Source of the DNA: Bacillota bacterium
GTDB taxonomy: Bacteria; Bacillota; Clostridia; Christensenellales; SZUA-584
Length of the DNA stretch: 50,077 nucleotides
Direction of reading: 5' to 3'
NCBI GenBank assembly: GCA_023416745.1
Contig: JAEZHF010000086.1
Coordinates: 1 to 50,077, forward strand
The position numbers were made by a program, and so were the translations under genes. Of this stretch, positions 1 through 8,346 are shown in pieces. Every line of letters starts with the position of its first letter. Position 1 is the first letter of the stretch. The notes beneath the pieces are model-generated. The model worked only from the letters and a program-made list of their open reading frames with translations, had not been told where the DNA came from and made no database searches.

Positions 1-114
1 AGCATCGAGGCAGCCGATAAGAACTGCCGGCTGATCAAAGGGCAGGTCTTCCTGTGGGAAGGTGCGAAGAGCTGGGAAGATCTCTGGGATCTGGACGGGA
101 CGATCACAAAATGA
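1..114 (+). CDS. C-terminal end of an unidentified protein (5' truncated by window edge)
   Basis: An open frame enters from the left edge and ends at a TGA at 112-114, giving the last 37 residues of a protein that closes with WDLDGTITK. The stop overlaps the start codon of the aldolase-subunit gene as ATGA, so the two genes are translationally coupled and probably belong to the same sugar operon. The fragment is too short and too unremarkable for me to name a family. A kinase or dehydrogenase of the same pathway would fit the position, but that is inference only. Confidence 0.6.
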   Translation, partial: SIEAADKNCRLIKGQVFLWEGAKSWEDLWDLDGTITK

Positions 115-1382
115 AGACAGAAGCGTATTTTAGTCAGCTGATAAAAGAGCAAAAGGGCGGCAGTGACAAGGCTGTCTGTTCAATCTGCAGCGCCAACGAA
201 TTCGTGCTGGAAGCGGCGATGGAGGATGGCCGTGACTACGGTCACATGGTGCTGATTGAAGCAACCGCCAATCAGGTCAATCAGTATGGCGGTTATACCG
301 GCATGAAGCCTGAAGATTTCATATCGTTTGTGGATCGCATTGCAAATAATTCAGGGTTGAGTAAAGAACAGCTGATTCTTGGCGGAGATCACCTTGGGCC
401 TTTGACGTGGAAGGGCGAAGACGAAGCCGGTGCAATGGAGAAGGCGGAGGAACTGATCAGGCAGTATGTTAAAGCCGGATTCAGTAAAATCCATATCGAT
501 ACCAGCATGCGTCTGGCCGACGATTCAGCTACGGAAAGGCTGTCCGATGAAAAGATAGCCGGACGTGCTGCACGTCTGTGTGCTGCTGCGGAGGGAATAA
601 GCGGGGAAAAACCCGTGTATGTCATCGGCAGTGAGGTACCGGTTCCGGGCGGCGCCACTGAGAATGAAGACTCCATCGCAGTAACGTCCCCGCAGGACCT
701 GAAGGCCACGCTGGGGGCATTTCATAGCGCATTTACTAAAGCGGGTTTGGAAGACGCATGGAAACGGGTGATTGCCGTGGTGGTGCAGCCGGGCGTGGAG
801 TTTGCGGACAACACCATCATCAAATATGATGCCCAAAAAGCGCAGGAGCTCATTGCATACGCCAAGGGTCTTGAGGGCATGGTGCTGGAAGGCCATTCAA
901 CCGATTATCAGCCCAAAGCGGCTCTTGACCGGATGCGGCGTGACGGAATCGCGATTTTGAAGGTGGGACCGGCGCTGACGCTGGCGCTGCGTGAAGCGCT
1001 GTTCGCGCTGGAGGACATGGAGCGCATATTATATCCGTTCTCGCCGAAGGGCGGGTACTCATGCTTTCGGGAAGTGCTGGAATGCAAATTAATGAGCAAT
1101 GATAAATACTGGAAGAGTTACTACCACGGCACTGAGCAGGACATCGCTTATGCCAGAAAGTACAGTCTGTCTGACAGGTGCCGTTATTATCTTGAAGAGG
1201 AAGACATCAGGGCATCGATCAAAAGGCTGACAGTGAATATAAACGCAACCAGTCTGCCGTATGGATTGATATCTCAATTCTTCCCTGAACAAAAGGAGAA
1301 GGTATTGACCTCAAATGTGGATTATACAGCAGAGATGTTGATTAAAGAACGCATAAAAGATGTGCTTAAGACTTACAGGTAA
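111..1382 (+). CDS. kbaZ: D-tagatose-1,6-bisphosphate aldolase subunit, GatZ/KbaZ family
   Basis: A 423-residue protein of the GatZ/KbaZ family, close to the usual family length of about 420. In known systems this subunit has no aldolase activity of its own but stabilises the class II aldolase GatY/KbaY, which splits tagatose-1,6-bisphosphate into dihydroxyacetone phosphate and glyceraldehyde-3-phosphate in the cytoplasm. Visible hallmarks are AVCSICSANEFVLEAA near the N-terminus, the LGGDHLGP segment and a HIDTSM segment. I chose the ATG at 111 because it overlaps the preceding stop and gives the normal MKTEAYF start. An in-frame start at 54 would add 19 atypical residues. No catalytic subunit gene lies inside the window; it may be upstream. 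A strong terminator follows at 1431. The substrate may be tagatose, galactitol or a related ketose. Confidence 0.88.
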   Translation: MKTEAYFSQLIKEQKGGSDKAVCSICSANEFVLEAAMEDGRDYGHMVLIEATANQVNQYGGYTGMKPEDFISFVDRIANNSGLSKEQLILGGDHLGPLTWKGEDEAGAMEKAEELIRQYVKAGFSKIHIDTSMRLADDSATERLSDEKIAGRAARLCAAAEGISGEKPVYVIGSEVPVPGGATENEDSIAVTSPQDLKATLGAFHSAFTKAGLEDAWKRVIAVVVQPGVEFADNTIIKYDAQKAQELIAYAKGLEGMVLEGHSTDYQPKAALDRMRRDGIAILKVGPALTLALREALFALEDMERILYPFSPKGGYSCFREVLECKLMSNDKYWKSYYHGTEQDIAYARKYSLSDRCRYYLEEEDIRASIKRLTVNINATSLPYGLISQFFPEQKEKVLTSNVDYTAEMLIKERIKDVLKTYR

Positions 1383-1430
1383 GGAACTTCTTCAATCCTC
1401 CACTATATGACTATCTTTCTAATATTGTAA

Positions 1431-1474
1431 AAGGTCTGGTTTGTCTCCATTGCGGAACCAGACCTTCTTTTTTT
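1431..1474 (+). terminator. Rho-independent terminator
   Basis: An 11-bp perfect stem (AAGGTCTGGTT at 1431-1441 paired with AACCAGACCTT at 1456-1466) is followed by C and seven Ts. It ends the aldolase-subunit operon. Confidence 0.9.
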
Positions 1475-1517
1475 ATTATCAAACCTAAAATTCCATATCC
1501 ATTAAAATAATTGTTTC

Positions 1518-1577
1518 AAAAAATATTAAATTATAAAAAAAGAATATAAAGACGTTTATTAAAAAGCCTCTTAAAAT
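1518..1577 (+). promoter_or_regulatory. Shared promoter element A, upstream of the glycerol-dehydrogenase-type gene
   Basis: A 37-bp A-rich element at 1518-1554 matches copy B (2956-2992) at 32 of 37 positions without gaps. It ends in AAGACG (1549-1554), followed by exactly 17 bp and then TAAAAT (1572-1577), a good -10 box. AAGACG is a poor sigma-A -35, which is typical of promoters needing an activator bound over the -35. Half-sites ATATTAAA (1523) and ATATAAAG (1544) begin 21 bp apart, two helical turns, as expected for direct-repeat binding by an AraC-type dimer. The likely activator is the YesN-like regulator at 5040, which is inference. Confidence 0.7.
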
Positions 1578-1719
1578 AGTATTAAGCTGATGATCGACAA
1601 GACAAATGCAATATTGTAGATGGAAATTCGGGATAAAATTTTTTCTGTTGAGTATGCAGTATGCCACGGATAAAAAAATATTGAAAGGTGATGGACCCGA
1701 TGGTCCAACGGTGACAATT

Positions 1720-2850
1720 ATGGCTTATATAACAAAGACGACGAGAGGGTTTTGCTGCCCGGAGAGATACATTCAGGGTCCTGGGGAATTCAACAACCTT
1801 GCAAAATTTGCTGCGAAATTCGGGAAGAAGCTTTTTGCCATAATTGATCAGTTCTTTTTTGAGTCGCTCACAGTAAAACTTAAGGAACTGTGCGACGGCA
1901 CAGATCTGTCCGTGGAGACAATGATTTACAATACTGAAGTGACTGCTGAGCTTGTTGAAAAGACCATAAAAATGGCAAACGAAGCTGATGCCGATGTGAT
2001 AATTGGCATTGGGGGAGGCAAAACGCTGGATTTGGCGAAAGCCGCATCCATCAGGCAGGGAAAACCGATCATCATTGTACCGACGACGGCTTCCACGGAC
2101 GCACCAACAAGTTCTCTATCTGTTATATATAACGACAACGGCGAGCATATTTGTGAGTACTTTTACGATCATAGCCCTGATCTGCTGGTTGTCGATACTG
2201 AAATTATCGCCAATGCGCCAATAAGGTTTCTCGTTTCCGGAATGGGTGATGCGCTGGCAACATGGATTGAAGCCAGAGCTAATAATCTTGAAGACATTGC
2301 GAATTGGGTTAACGCTAATGATGGTGGCTACAGAAAGACGCTGGCAGGCTCCGCGCTGGCAAAGCTCTGCTATGAGACGCTGATGGAAAAAGGCGAGTTA
2401 GCGAAAATTGCAGCAGAGCAAAAGGTGATTACCGAAGCGCTCGAAGATGTCATTGAAGCAAATATTCTACTGAGTGGTTTGGGTTTTGAAAACAACGGAG
2501 TTGCCGGAGCGCACGCCGTAGGCGATGGCATAACGGCGCTTCCGGAGGGAAGCAAGAGTCTTCACGGTGAAAAAGTGGCTTTCGGCATTATTGCTGAATT
2601 GGTTGCCGAGAATGCGCCTATGGAAGAAATCGAAGAGATCATTGACTTTAATTTAAGAGTCGGCCTCCCGGTTTGTCTGAGTGATCTTGGCATAGCCAAT
2701 TCCGATGCGAACATACGTATAATTGCGCAAGCTTCGTTGCATTCCAATTGGGTACGTGAGCCATTCAACGTGGACTTTGCTGTTGCGTTTGCTGCAATCC
2801 GTACAGCAGATGCGCTTGGGACCAGATATAAATTGCATTTCGATAACTGA
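1720..2850 (+). CDS. gldA: Glycerol dehydrogenase-type iron/zinc alcohol dehydrogenase
   Basis: A 376-residue protein of the glycerol dehydrogenase branch of the metal-dependent alcohol dehydrogenases. These enzymes oxidise glycerol or other vicinal diols or polyols to a ketose using NAD. The sequence shows RYIQGPGEF near the N-terminus, the nucleotide-binding GIGGGKTLDLAKA, the PTTASTDAPTSSLSV segment, a metal-ligand Asp in GMGDALATWIEAR, and His ligands in AGAHAVGDG and SLHGEKVAFG. I chose the ATG at 1720 because it gives the family's usual N-terminus. It has no good Shine-Dalgarno sequence, and in-frame starts at 1606, 1654 and GTG 1711 exist. The gene is a single unit between two terminators with its own regulated promoter. 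In this sugar locus it may act on a sugar alcohol or on dihydroxyacetone rather than glycerol. Confidence 0.87.
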   Translation: MAYITKTTRGFCCPERYIQGPGEFNNLAKFAAKFGKKLFAIIDQFFFESLTVKLKELCDGTDLSVETMIYNTEVTAELVEKTIKMANEADADVIIGIGGGKTLDLAKAASIRQGKPIIIVPTTASTDAPTSSLSVIYNDNGEHICEYFYDHSPDLLVVDTEIIANAPIRFLVSGMGDALATWIEARANNLEDIANWVNANDGGYRKTLAGSALAKLCYETLMEKGELAKIAAEQKVITEALEDVIEANILLSGLGFENNGVAGAHAVGDGITALPEGSKSLHGEKVAFGIIAELVAENAPMEEIEEIIDFNLRVGLPVCLSDLGIANSDANIRIIAQASLHSNWVREPFNVDFAVAFAAIRTADALGTRYKLHFDN

Positions 2851-2872
2851 TAGAATATAACAAAGACTGCAG

Positions 2873-2915
2873 CAAACCCCGTTCAAGAAAGCGAGAACGG
2901 GGTTTGTGTTCTTTC
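2873..2915 (+). terminator. Rho-independent terminator
   Basis: A 12-bp perfect stem pairs CAAACCCCGTTC (2873-2884) with GAACGGGGTTTG (2895-2906) around a 10-nt loop. The tail is T-rich but interrupted. It closes the dehydrogenase gene. Confidence 0.82.
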
Positions 2916-2955
2916 TTTAAAAAATCCAGCAAGCTTGGGTTTGCAGCAAAATAAT

Positions 2956-3015
2956 AAAATATATTAAAAAATCACAAAAGAATATAAAGACGATGCAGGT
3001 TCTCTTTATTACAAT
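2956..3015 (+). promoter_or_regulatory. Shared promoter element B, upstream of the sensor kinase operon
   Basis: This is the second copy of the A-rich element, identical to copy A at 32 of 37 positions and identical over the last 17 bases. AAGACG (2987-2992) is followed by a 17-bp spacer and TACAAT (3010-3015). ATATTAAA (2961) and ATATAAAG (2982) are again 21 bp apart. Its position means the two-component operon probably controls its own expression. Confidence 0.7.
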
Positions 3016-3238
3016 TACATAATGATACTATGCTTATTAAACATAATTATTGGGGGGTTTAACCTCATTCTTTTGTTTGGTAGAAATGCTCGAATTGTAT
3101 CAAGCGCCTTATTACATTTATTTAATCAATGAGCTTCAATGTGGAGTAATATACAATTTTAAACTGTATCATATTGCTCTCTATTAGTGTTATGATAATC
3201 AAAAACACAATTAAATGAAAATTGCGGGTGTAACCTGA

Positions 3239-5047
3239 ATGGGTAAAAAGACAAAGAAAATTTCCAAATTTCTAAGCCTTAACAGCATTCGAGGGAAAAT
3301 ACTTCTGCCATTTTTAGCCCTTGTATTTGTAACATTCATGCTTATATTGGTAATTGTGGATTTTATATTTTCCCAAACCATGTTGACAGTAGGCAATGAA
3401 GCAACCATTCAAGCCATTAATCAGGTTAATATCAATGCTGAAAATCAATTGAAAAACACTGAAAATATTATCAATTTGATTTCAGGAAATTCACAAGTGA
3501 TCGATTTCTTCAGATCAGAGCCATCCCGGTCATTCTATGAAGATAAAAATCTCAGGAAAGCAAATATACGAAGTTTTTTAGCCAACATTATTCAGACAAA
3601 CAGCAGCATTCATGGAATATCGCTTATCAATAAATACGATGACTTACTGAGCAACGAAATGTACCGTGTTATGGATGATATGCTCATAGATGAAGAATGG
3701 TATAAAAATACAGTCAATCAACCGGATCAGGTGTTGATAGTGGGACATCCGACGAATCGAAATCTTGCCTATTATAAAAACGTCAGCGCGGATGTTATCA
3801 TCTCCGAAATGAAAGCCGTCCGCGATTATACAACCGGTGAGGTGCTCGGGGTTGTGTTGATAGACTTAAAGCAGCAGGTCTTTGAGGAAATGCAGAATAG
3901 CGTGAAGCTTGGGCAGGCAGGCTTTACATTCATTATGGACGAAAATGGAGATATCATTTATTCGCCAGTGAATTATATTGTCCCCAGAATTCGCTCGGAA
4001 TGGTTTTCTGACAACTCCTCGCCAATCATAAAGAAATATATTTCTGGTGAGCTCTTTCAGTTTATCTACTCTACATCGCACTATACAAAATGGAAGACCG
4101 TTGGTGTTTTTTCACTTAATGAACTGCTGCAGCAGGTCGTTAACGTGAGGTATTATATCATTATTGTTATTTTGGTTATGAGTATTCTGGTTATTATTGT
4201 ATCCGTCTTGCTGTCATCATCCGTTGTGAAACCCATTCGTAAACTCAGGCATTTGATGAAGGATGCTGAGAATGGCAACCTCGCTGTAAAATTCGATTCA
4301 AAATCGGTTGATGAAGTCGGGCAGCTAGGAAACAGTTTTAACGCGATGCTCGAAAAGATTAATGATTTGATTCGTATGGTTTATCAGGAACAGCAGCACA
4401 AAAGGCAGGCTGAGCTTATTACTCTTCAGGCGCAGATCAAGCCGCACTTTTTGTATAATACATTTGATACCATAAACTGGATGGCGCTAAAATACGAGGC
4501 AACGGATATCGTCCAGCTCGTCAACTCGCTGACAAGTCTGTTCCGTATCGGGCTCAGTAAAGGCGAAGAGATTATTCGGGTATGGGAAGAGATTGAACAT
4601 CTGCGCAGTTACCTGACCATTCAAAAAATCCGCTATGCCGATTTATTGGATTATGAAATTGAAATGCCCAGTGATATTGGTATGCTCTATGTTCAAAAGC
4701 TTATCCTTCAACCTATTGTGGAAAATGCGATTTATCATGGAATAAAAAACAAAAAACATGGCGGTAAAATCACCATTGCCGCGGCAGTTGAATCGAATAA
4801 CCTCATCTTTTTAATTAAAGATAATGGAAAAGGGATGTCCAGAGAGAAAACAGAGGAGCTAAACAGGGCGATAAAAAAAGACAACAGCAAGAAGCTTGGC
4901 TACGGTCTGATAAATGTGAACGAGCGAATCAAGCTATCATATGGAAATGAATATGGTGTTTCTGTCGAGAGTATTGAGAACATAGGAACCATTGTTACCA
5001 TCAAGCATCCAATTATCGTTGAGTTGAAGGAGGAGAATGATGTATAA
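3239..5047 (+). CDS. Sensor histidine kinase, YesM/LytS type
   Basis: A 602-residue membrane sensor kinase. One membrane segment lies at about residues 22-46. An extracytoplasmic domain of about 255 residues follows, with the size and position of a double-CACHE ligand domain, then a second membrane segment at about 304-325 and a HAMP linker (VVKPIRKLRHLM). The His-kinase box has QIKPHFLYNTFDTINW with phospho-acceptor His403. The C-terminal ATPase domain shows PIVENAIYHG and DNGKGM. Family members of this type sense sugars or peptides and phosphorylate an AraC-type regulator, here the next gene, whose start overlaps this stop. Two binding lipoproteins follow in the same operon and may present the ligand to this receptor, as in the XylFII-LytS systems. 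The start has only a weak ribosome site. Confidence 0.92.
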   Translation: MGKKTKKISKFLSLNSIRGKILLPFLALVFVTFMLILVIVDFIFSQTMLTVGNEATIQAINQVNINAENQLKNTENIINLISGNSQVIDFFRSEPSRSFYEDKNLRKANIRSFLANIIQTNSSIHGISLINKYDDLLSNEMYRVMDDMLIDEEWYKNTVNQPDQVLIVGHPTNRNLAYYKNVSADVIISEMKAVRDYTTGEVLGVVLIDLKQQVFEEMQNSVKLGQAGFTFIMDENGDIIYSPVNYIVPRIRSEWFSDNSSPIIKKYISGELFQFIYSTSHYTKWKTVGVFSLNELLQQVVNVRYYIIIVILVMSILVIIVSVLLSSSVVKPIRKLRHLMKDAENGNLAVKFDSKSVDEVGQLGNSFNAMLEKINDLIRMVYQEQQHKRQAELITLQAQIKPHFLYNTFDTINWMALKYEATDIVQLVNSLTSLFRIGLSKGEEIIRVWEEIEHLRSYLTIQKIRYADLLDYEIEMPSDIGMLYVQKLILQPIVENAIYHGIKNKKHGGKITIAAAVESNNLIFLIKDNGKGMSREKTEELNRAIKKDNSKKLGYGLINVNERIKLSYGNEYGVSVESIENIGTIVTIKHPIIVELKEENDV

Positions 5048-6251
5048 AGTCATTATCGCTGACGATGAACCCAACATCAGAAACGGTTTGGCACAGGCAA
5101 TTAAGTGGGAAAGCCTTGATATGGCAGTCGCCGGTGTCGCGCGAGATGGTGAAGAAACAATTGAGTTGATCGACAGTGTAAAGCCAGACATCTGTCTGCT
5201 GGATATTCGTATGCCTTTTCACGATGGTTTGGAGATTGCCGCAAGAGTCAAGGAAACAAAACCCGACACTATACTCATTTTCATTTCGGGTCATGATGAA
5301 TTTGAATATGCTCAGAATGCCTTGAAGCTGAAGGCTTATGATTACATTCTGAAACCAGTTAACTTAGACCTAATTGAACAAGTACTCAAGAGGGCAAAAA
5401 ATGAGCTTGAAGAAAAAAAGGAGAGAGAAAAGAAATATGCAATAGCAAACATTATGCTGAAGAAAAATCTTCCGGTGATCCGTCACGAATTCTTGCTTGA
5501 GTGGCTAAGGGGAGAGTTGTCGGAAGAAGAGATAAATGAGGGCCGCTCCTTCTACCAGATAGATCTTGGTTCTACGGCGGGAATATTGGTACTAAAAACC
5601 AATTTGAGCATAGCGTATGACCAAAAAAATACTGAGAAGGAAAAGCAACTGCTTTTATTTGCTATTCAGCATGTTGTTGAGGACTGCATAAAGGGCTGTA
5701 AACCTAATATCACCGTACGGGATAACAATGACTATATTGTATCTATTGTATCCGTTGATAACTATCCGTTATGGGAAAACCTGAAACATAGTATAGAGGA
5801 GAATGTAAAACGTGAGCTGAATTGCGAAGTGATCGCATACCAGTCACTTATTGATAAAAACCGTTACCCGCTTGAGATTTCTGACGTTTACCTGGAACTT
5901 CTGTTGAAAATGCGCAGCGAATCCGAATACCTGCCGACCGTAAAAAAGCTGAAGGAGTATGCAGACAGCAACTATAAAGATCCTCAGCTGCGGCTGCAGG
6001 ATTATGCGGAACAACAGCAGATTAGTTTGAGCCATTTAAGCAAACTGTTCAAGCAGGAGACGGGGATATCGTTTGTTGATTATCTGACCAAAGTCAGGCT
6101 GCAGCATGCCATCGTTCTGATGCAGGACTCCTTGATGAAAATATATGAAATAGCAGACCTGACAGGGTACAGCAGTCAGCACTATTTCTGTGTTGCATTT
6201 AAAAAGGTTTTTGGTATGTCCCCAACGGAATACAGGAAGTCAAGCTTATGA
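5040..6251 (+). CDS. YesN-type response regulator (receiver plus AraC helix-turn-helix)
   Basis: A 403-residue cytoplasmic transcription factor. The N-terminal receiver domain begins MYKVIIADDEPNIRNG, with acidic Asp8 and Asp9, phospho-acceptor Asp55 in CLLDIRMP and Lys in YILKPVN. A middle region of about 170 residues has no assigned fold. The C-terminal AraC-type DNA-binding domain (about residues 305-402) shows LRLQDYAEQQQISLSHLSKLF and IADLTGYSSQHYFCVAFKKVFG. Two adjacent ATGs occur at 5037 and 5040; I chose 5040 because it sits 6 bases after GGAGG, while 5037 sits only 3 after it. The gene overlaps the kinase gene upstream and the first binding-protein gene downstream. Its likely targets are the three promoters with the shared A-rich element at 1518, 2956 and 8347, which is inference from position and architecture. 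Confidence 0.92.
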   Translation: MYKVIIADDEPNIRNGLAQAIKWESLDMAVAGVARDGEETIELIDSVKPDICLLDIRMPFHDGLEIAARVKETKPDTILIFISGHDEFEYAQNALKLKAYDYILKPVNLDLIEQVLKRAKNELEEKKEREKKYAIANIMLKKNLPVIRHEFLLEWLRGELSEEEINEGRSFYQIDLGSTAGILVLKTNLSIAYDQKNTEKEKQLLLFAIQHVVEDCIKGCKPNITVRDNNDYIVSIVSVDNYPLWENLKHSIEENVKRELNCEVIAYQSLIDKNRYPLEISDVYLELLLKMRSESEYLPTVKKLKEYADSNYKDPQLRLQDYAEQQQISLSHLSKLFKQETGISFVDYLTKVRLQHAIVLMQDSLMKIYEIADLTGYSSQHYFCVAFKKVFGMSPTEYRKSSL

Positions 6252-7222
6252 AAACTGTTATAAAAAAGGGTTGCGTCGTACTGGAATTGCTATTGCTGGT
6301 TTTAATACTTAGTATTGGCTTATTCGGCTGCAGTACGGCTGCTAAGGATGACGGAATAAAATATATAATCGGAATATCACAAGCTAATCTGCTTGAGCCT
6401 GAACGAATAGCCACGAATGACGAGATTAAAGCAGCACTCACAAAGTATCCTGATGTCAAAGGGGTGTTCTATGATGCCGCCGACAGCAGTGAAAAGCAAA
6501 TAGAAGATATAGCAAATATGAAGAAGCAAAAAATTAACCTGCTCATCATATCACCAAATAAGGAGGACAGTGAACTTCAGGCCAGCATCAAAGAAGTTTA
6601 TGACAGCGGGATTCCTGTTATCATTATGGGGTATCCATTGGAAAATAAGTCCTATACGATGCGGATATATGCTGATAACAAAAAAATCGGTAATGCTGCC
6701 GGAGAATACGTGGAAGAACTTTTGGGCCCCAAGGGGGGGACGGTGCTTGAGATCCAGGGTGAACCGATAGCGCAGGAAACCAAAGAGCGCAGGATCGGCT
6801 TTCGTGAAGCCATAAAGAGCAATGCCAATATTCACGTTGAGTACATCGTTGTCGGATATTGGTTAAGGGATAAAACGATAGTAAACCTGAGAACCAGCGG
6901 CGTGTTCGATCAGGAGCCTCGGATAGATATTGTTTATGCGCACAATGATGCAATGGCAATCGGAGCCAGAAGGCTTACTATAGAGAAAAAGACCAACCCA
7001 AAGATAATAGGCATTGGAGGTCTGCAAGGAAAAAACGGTGGTTTGCTTGCAGTTAAAAACGGTATCATTGATTTTACATTCCTTAAACCAACAGGCGGTG
7101 AACAGGCAATACACTACGCCTATGAGATATTAAAGGGTAAGGAAGTTCCCAGGAACCTTGAATTACAAACGCAGATAGTCACTAAAGAAAATGTCGACGA
7201 ATTTTTAAAGGACGAAGAGTAA
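6248..7222 (+). CDS. Sugar-binding lipoprotein (RbsB-like), sensor-operon copy 1
   Basis: A 324-residue periplasmic-binding-protein-like lipoprotein. The signal peptide has a lipobox IGLFGC with the lipidated Cys28. The mature part has the RbsB/Peripla_BP_4 layout: KYIIGISQANL at the first strand, a hinge-type GTVLEIQGEPI segment, an AHNDAMAIGA segment and GIGGLQGKNGG. The start overlaps the response-regulator stop by 4 bp, so translation is coupled and the protein is a natural candidate for an accessory ligand receptor of the kinase. It is clearly more distant from the other two binding proteins in the window than they are from each other. Its ligand is probably a monosaccharide or polyol. 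It may instead serve the transporter downstream, but it lies in a different transcription unit, upstream of a terminator. Confidence 0.85.
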   Translation: MKTVIKKGCVVLELLLLVLILSIGLFGCSTAAKDDGIKYIIGISQANLLEPERIATNDEIKAALTKYPDVKGVFYDAADSSEKQIEDIANMKKQKINLLIISPNKEDSELQASIKEVYDSGIPVIIMGYPLENKSYTMRIYADNKKIGNAAGEYVEELLGPKGGTVLEIQGEPIAQETKERRIGFREAIKSNANIHVEYIVVGYWLRDKTIVNLRTSGVFDQEPRIDIVYAHNDAMAIGARRLTIEKKTNPKIIGIGGLQGKNGGLLAVKNGIIDFTFLKPTGGEQAIHYAYEILKGKEVPRNLELQTQIVTKENVDEFLKDEE

Positions 7223-7224
7223 AA

Positions 7225-8247
7225 ATGAAGAGATATTTTATAATATTAATAGCCGCAGCAATGTTTCTGCTGATACCCGGATGCGGCGTAGAATTCTATA
7301 ATTCCGGCTATTTGCAGGAGACGCAAAGCGTGCAGGAGGCCATGCCTTCTTCAACTGTCATGGCAACTCCAACCCCAACCAACAGTTCACCCAACAAAAT
7401 TACCATTGGTATATCAATGCAAGGTTTGGAAGCCCCGTATGTTGCAAGGGTTAAGGACTATATTGAAATTGCTTTGAAAGAGATCGGACCGGGAGTTGAG
7501 GCTGTCATTTTGGATGGTCAGGAAAATGCTGAGAAACAGGTCAGCCATGTGGAAAACTTCACATCGCGCAAGATGGATGCTATAATTCTAAATCCTATAT
7601 CATTTGATGGATGTGTGCCTGCAGTTGAAACGGCAGTTAAGGCGGAAACCCCTATTATTACGCTCATCACTTTGGTAAGCAATCAGGAGATGTGCAATTC
7701 GTTTGTCGGATCCGATCATTTTGAATCTGGTGTGATTGAAGCGGAAATGATGGCATCAAAATTGCATGGCAAAGGGAAGATAGTCATACTGGAAGGCGTT
7801 ATGGGCATCGACTCTCAGATAAAAAGGCTGGAAGGCTATAAGAGTGTTTTATCCAAGTATCCCAATATAGAGGTCGTAGCGCAGCAAACCGCATCGTGGA
7901 GGCGTTCGGAGGCTTATGCCATCGTTCAGAATTGGATAGAAAACGACAAGGATTTTGATGCTGTTCTTTCAGAAAATGATAATATGGCCTTGGGTGCGGT
8001 TATGGCAATAGAGGAGGCAGACAAATCCGATGAAATAATGGTTTTTGGTATAGACGGAGACAATGACGCGCTTCAGGCGGTTGCAGACGGACGACTCGAA
8101 GGAACTGTGTTTCAGGATGCGGAAGCCCAGGCCAGACAAGCCGTTTATTGTGCTATCAGCCTGGCCAAACGGCAATCAATACGCAAGGAATACGTTATAC
8201 CCTTTATTGCAGTTACAAAAGAAAATGTTCTGGATTATTTGAAATAA
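7225..8247 (+). CDS. Sugar-binding lipoprotein (RbsB-like), sensor-operon copy 2
   Basis: A 340-residue binding lipoprotein with signal peptide and lipobox LIPGC (Cys20), then a Ser/Pro/Thr linker and an RbsB-type domain. It is a close paralogue of the transporter-associated binding protein at 12814. Shared segments include SMQGL-APYV, EAVILDGQ against EAIILDGQ, NAEKQVS, EGVMGID, the NDNMA-GA segment and FGIDGDNDALQAV. Because these regions line the ligand pocket in the family, both proteins probably bind the same sugar. It starts 3 bp after the previous stop and has only a poor ribosome site, so it depends on coupling. The operon context suggests signalling rather than transport, but that is inference. 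The terminator-like hairpin at 8364 separates it from the transporter genes. Confidence 0.88.
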   Translation: MKRYFIILIAAAMFLLIPGCGVEFYNSGYLQETQSVQEAMPSSTVMATPTPTNSSPNKITIGISMQGLEAPYVARVKDYIEIALKEIGPGVEAVILDGQENAEKQVSHVENFTSRKMDAIILNPISFDGCVPAVETAVKAETPIITLITLVSNQEMCNSFVGSDHFESGVIEAEMMASKLHGKGKIVILEGVMGIDSQIKRLEGYKSVLSKYPNIEVVAQQTASWRRSEAYAIVQNWIENDKDFDAVLSENDNMALGAVMAIEEADKSDEIMVFGIDGDNDALQAVADGRLEGTVFQDAEAQARQAVYCAISLAKRQSIRKEYVIPFIAVTKENVLDYLK

Positions 8248-8346
8248 AAAACTTAATAGCAAGGACTTTGCAGTGTATCAACTACAAAGTTTATTATTGA
8301 TATGGCTTATCCAGGAAAATTGATCACAGCCATATTTTTATTTTGA

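Larger units (their letters stand above)
1383..1719 (+). other. 337 bp intergenic region with terminator and shared promoter element A
   Basis: This stretch holds no gene that I can support. Its left part carries the terminator of the aldolase-subunit operon at 1431-1474. Its centre carries the first copy of the shared A-rich promoter element (1518-1577). The predicted transcript would start near 1584 and have a leader of roughly 135 nt before the dehydrogenase start. The leader is AT-rich, and I see no recognisable riboswitch fold in it. Confidence 0.7.
2851..3238 (+). other. 388 bp intergenic region with terminator and shared promoter element B
   Basis: No gene is visible here. The region holds the terminator of the dehydrogenase gene (2873-2906) and the second copy of the shared promoter element (2956-3015). 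The predicted transcription start near 3022 leaves an AT-rich leader of about 215 nt before the kinase gene. The leader contains a GGGGGG-rich spot near 3052-3057 but no fold I can assign. Confidence 0.65.

Noticed and set aside
8265..8290. Hairpin ACTTTG/CAAAGT directly after the second sensor-operon binding protein
   Set aside because: The stem has a mismatch and no T-run. The better terminator is 74 bp further on.
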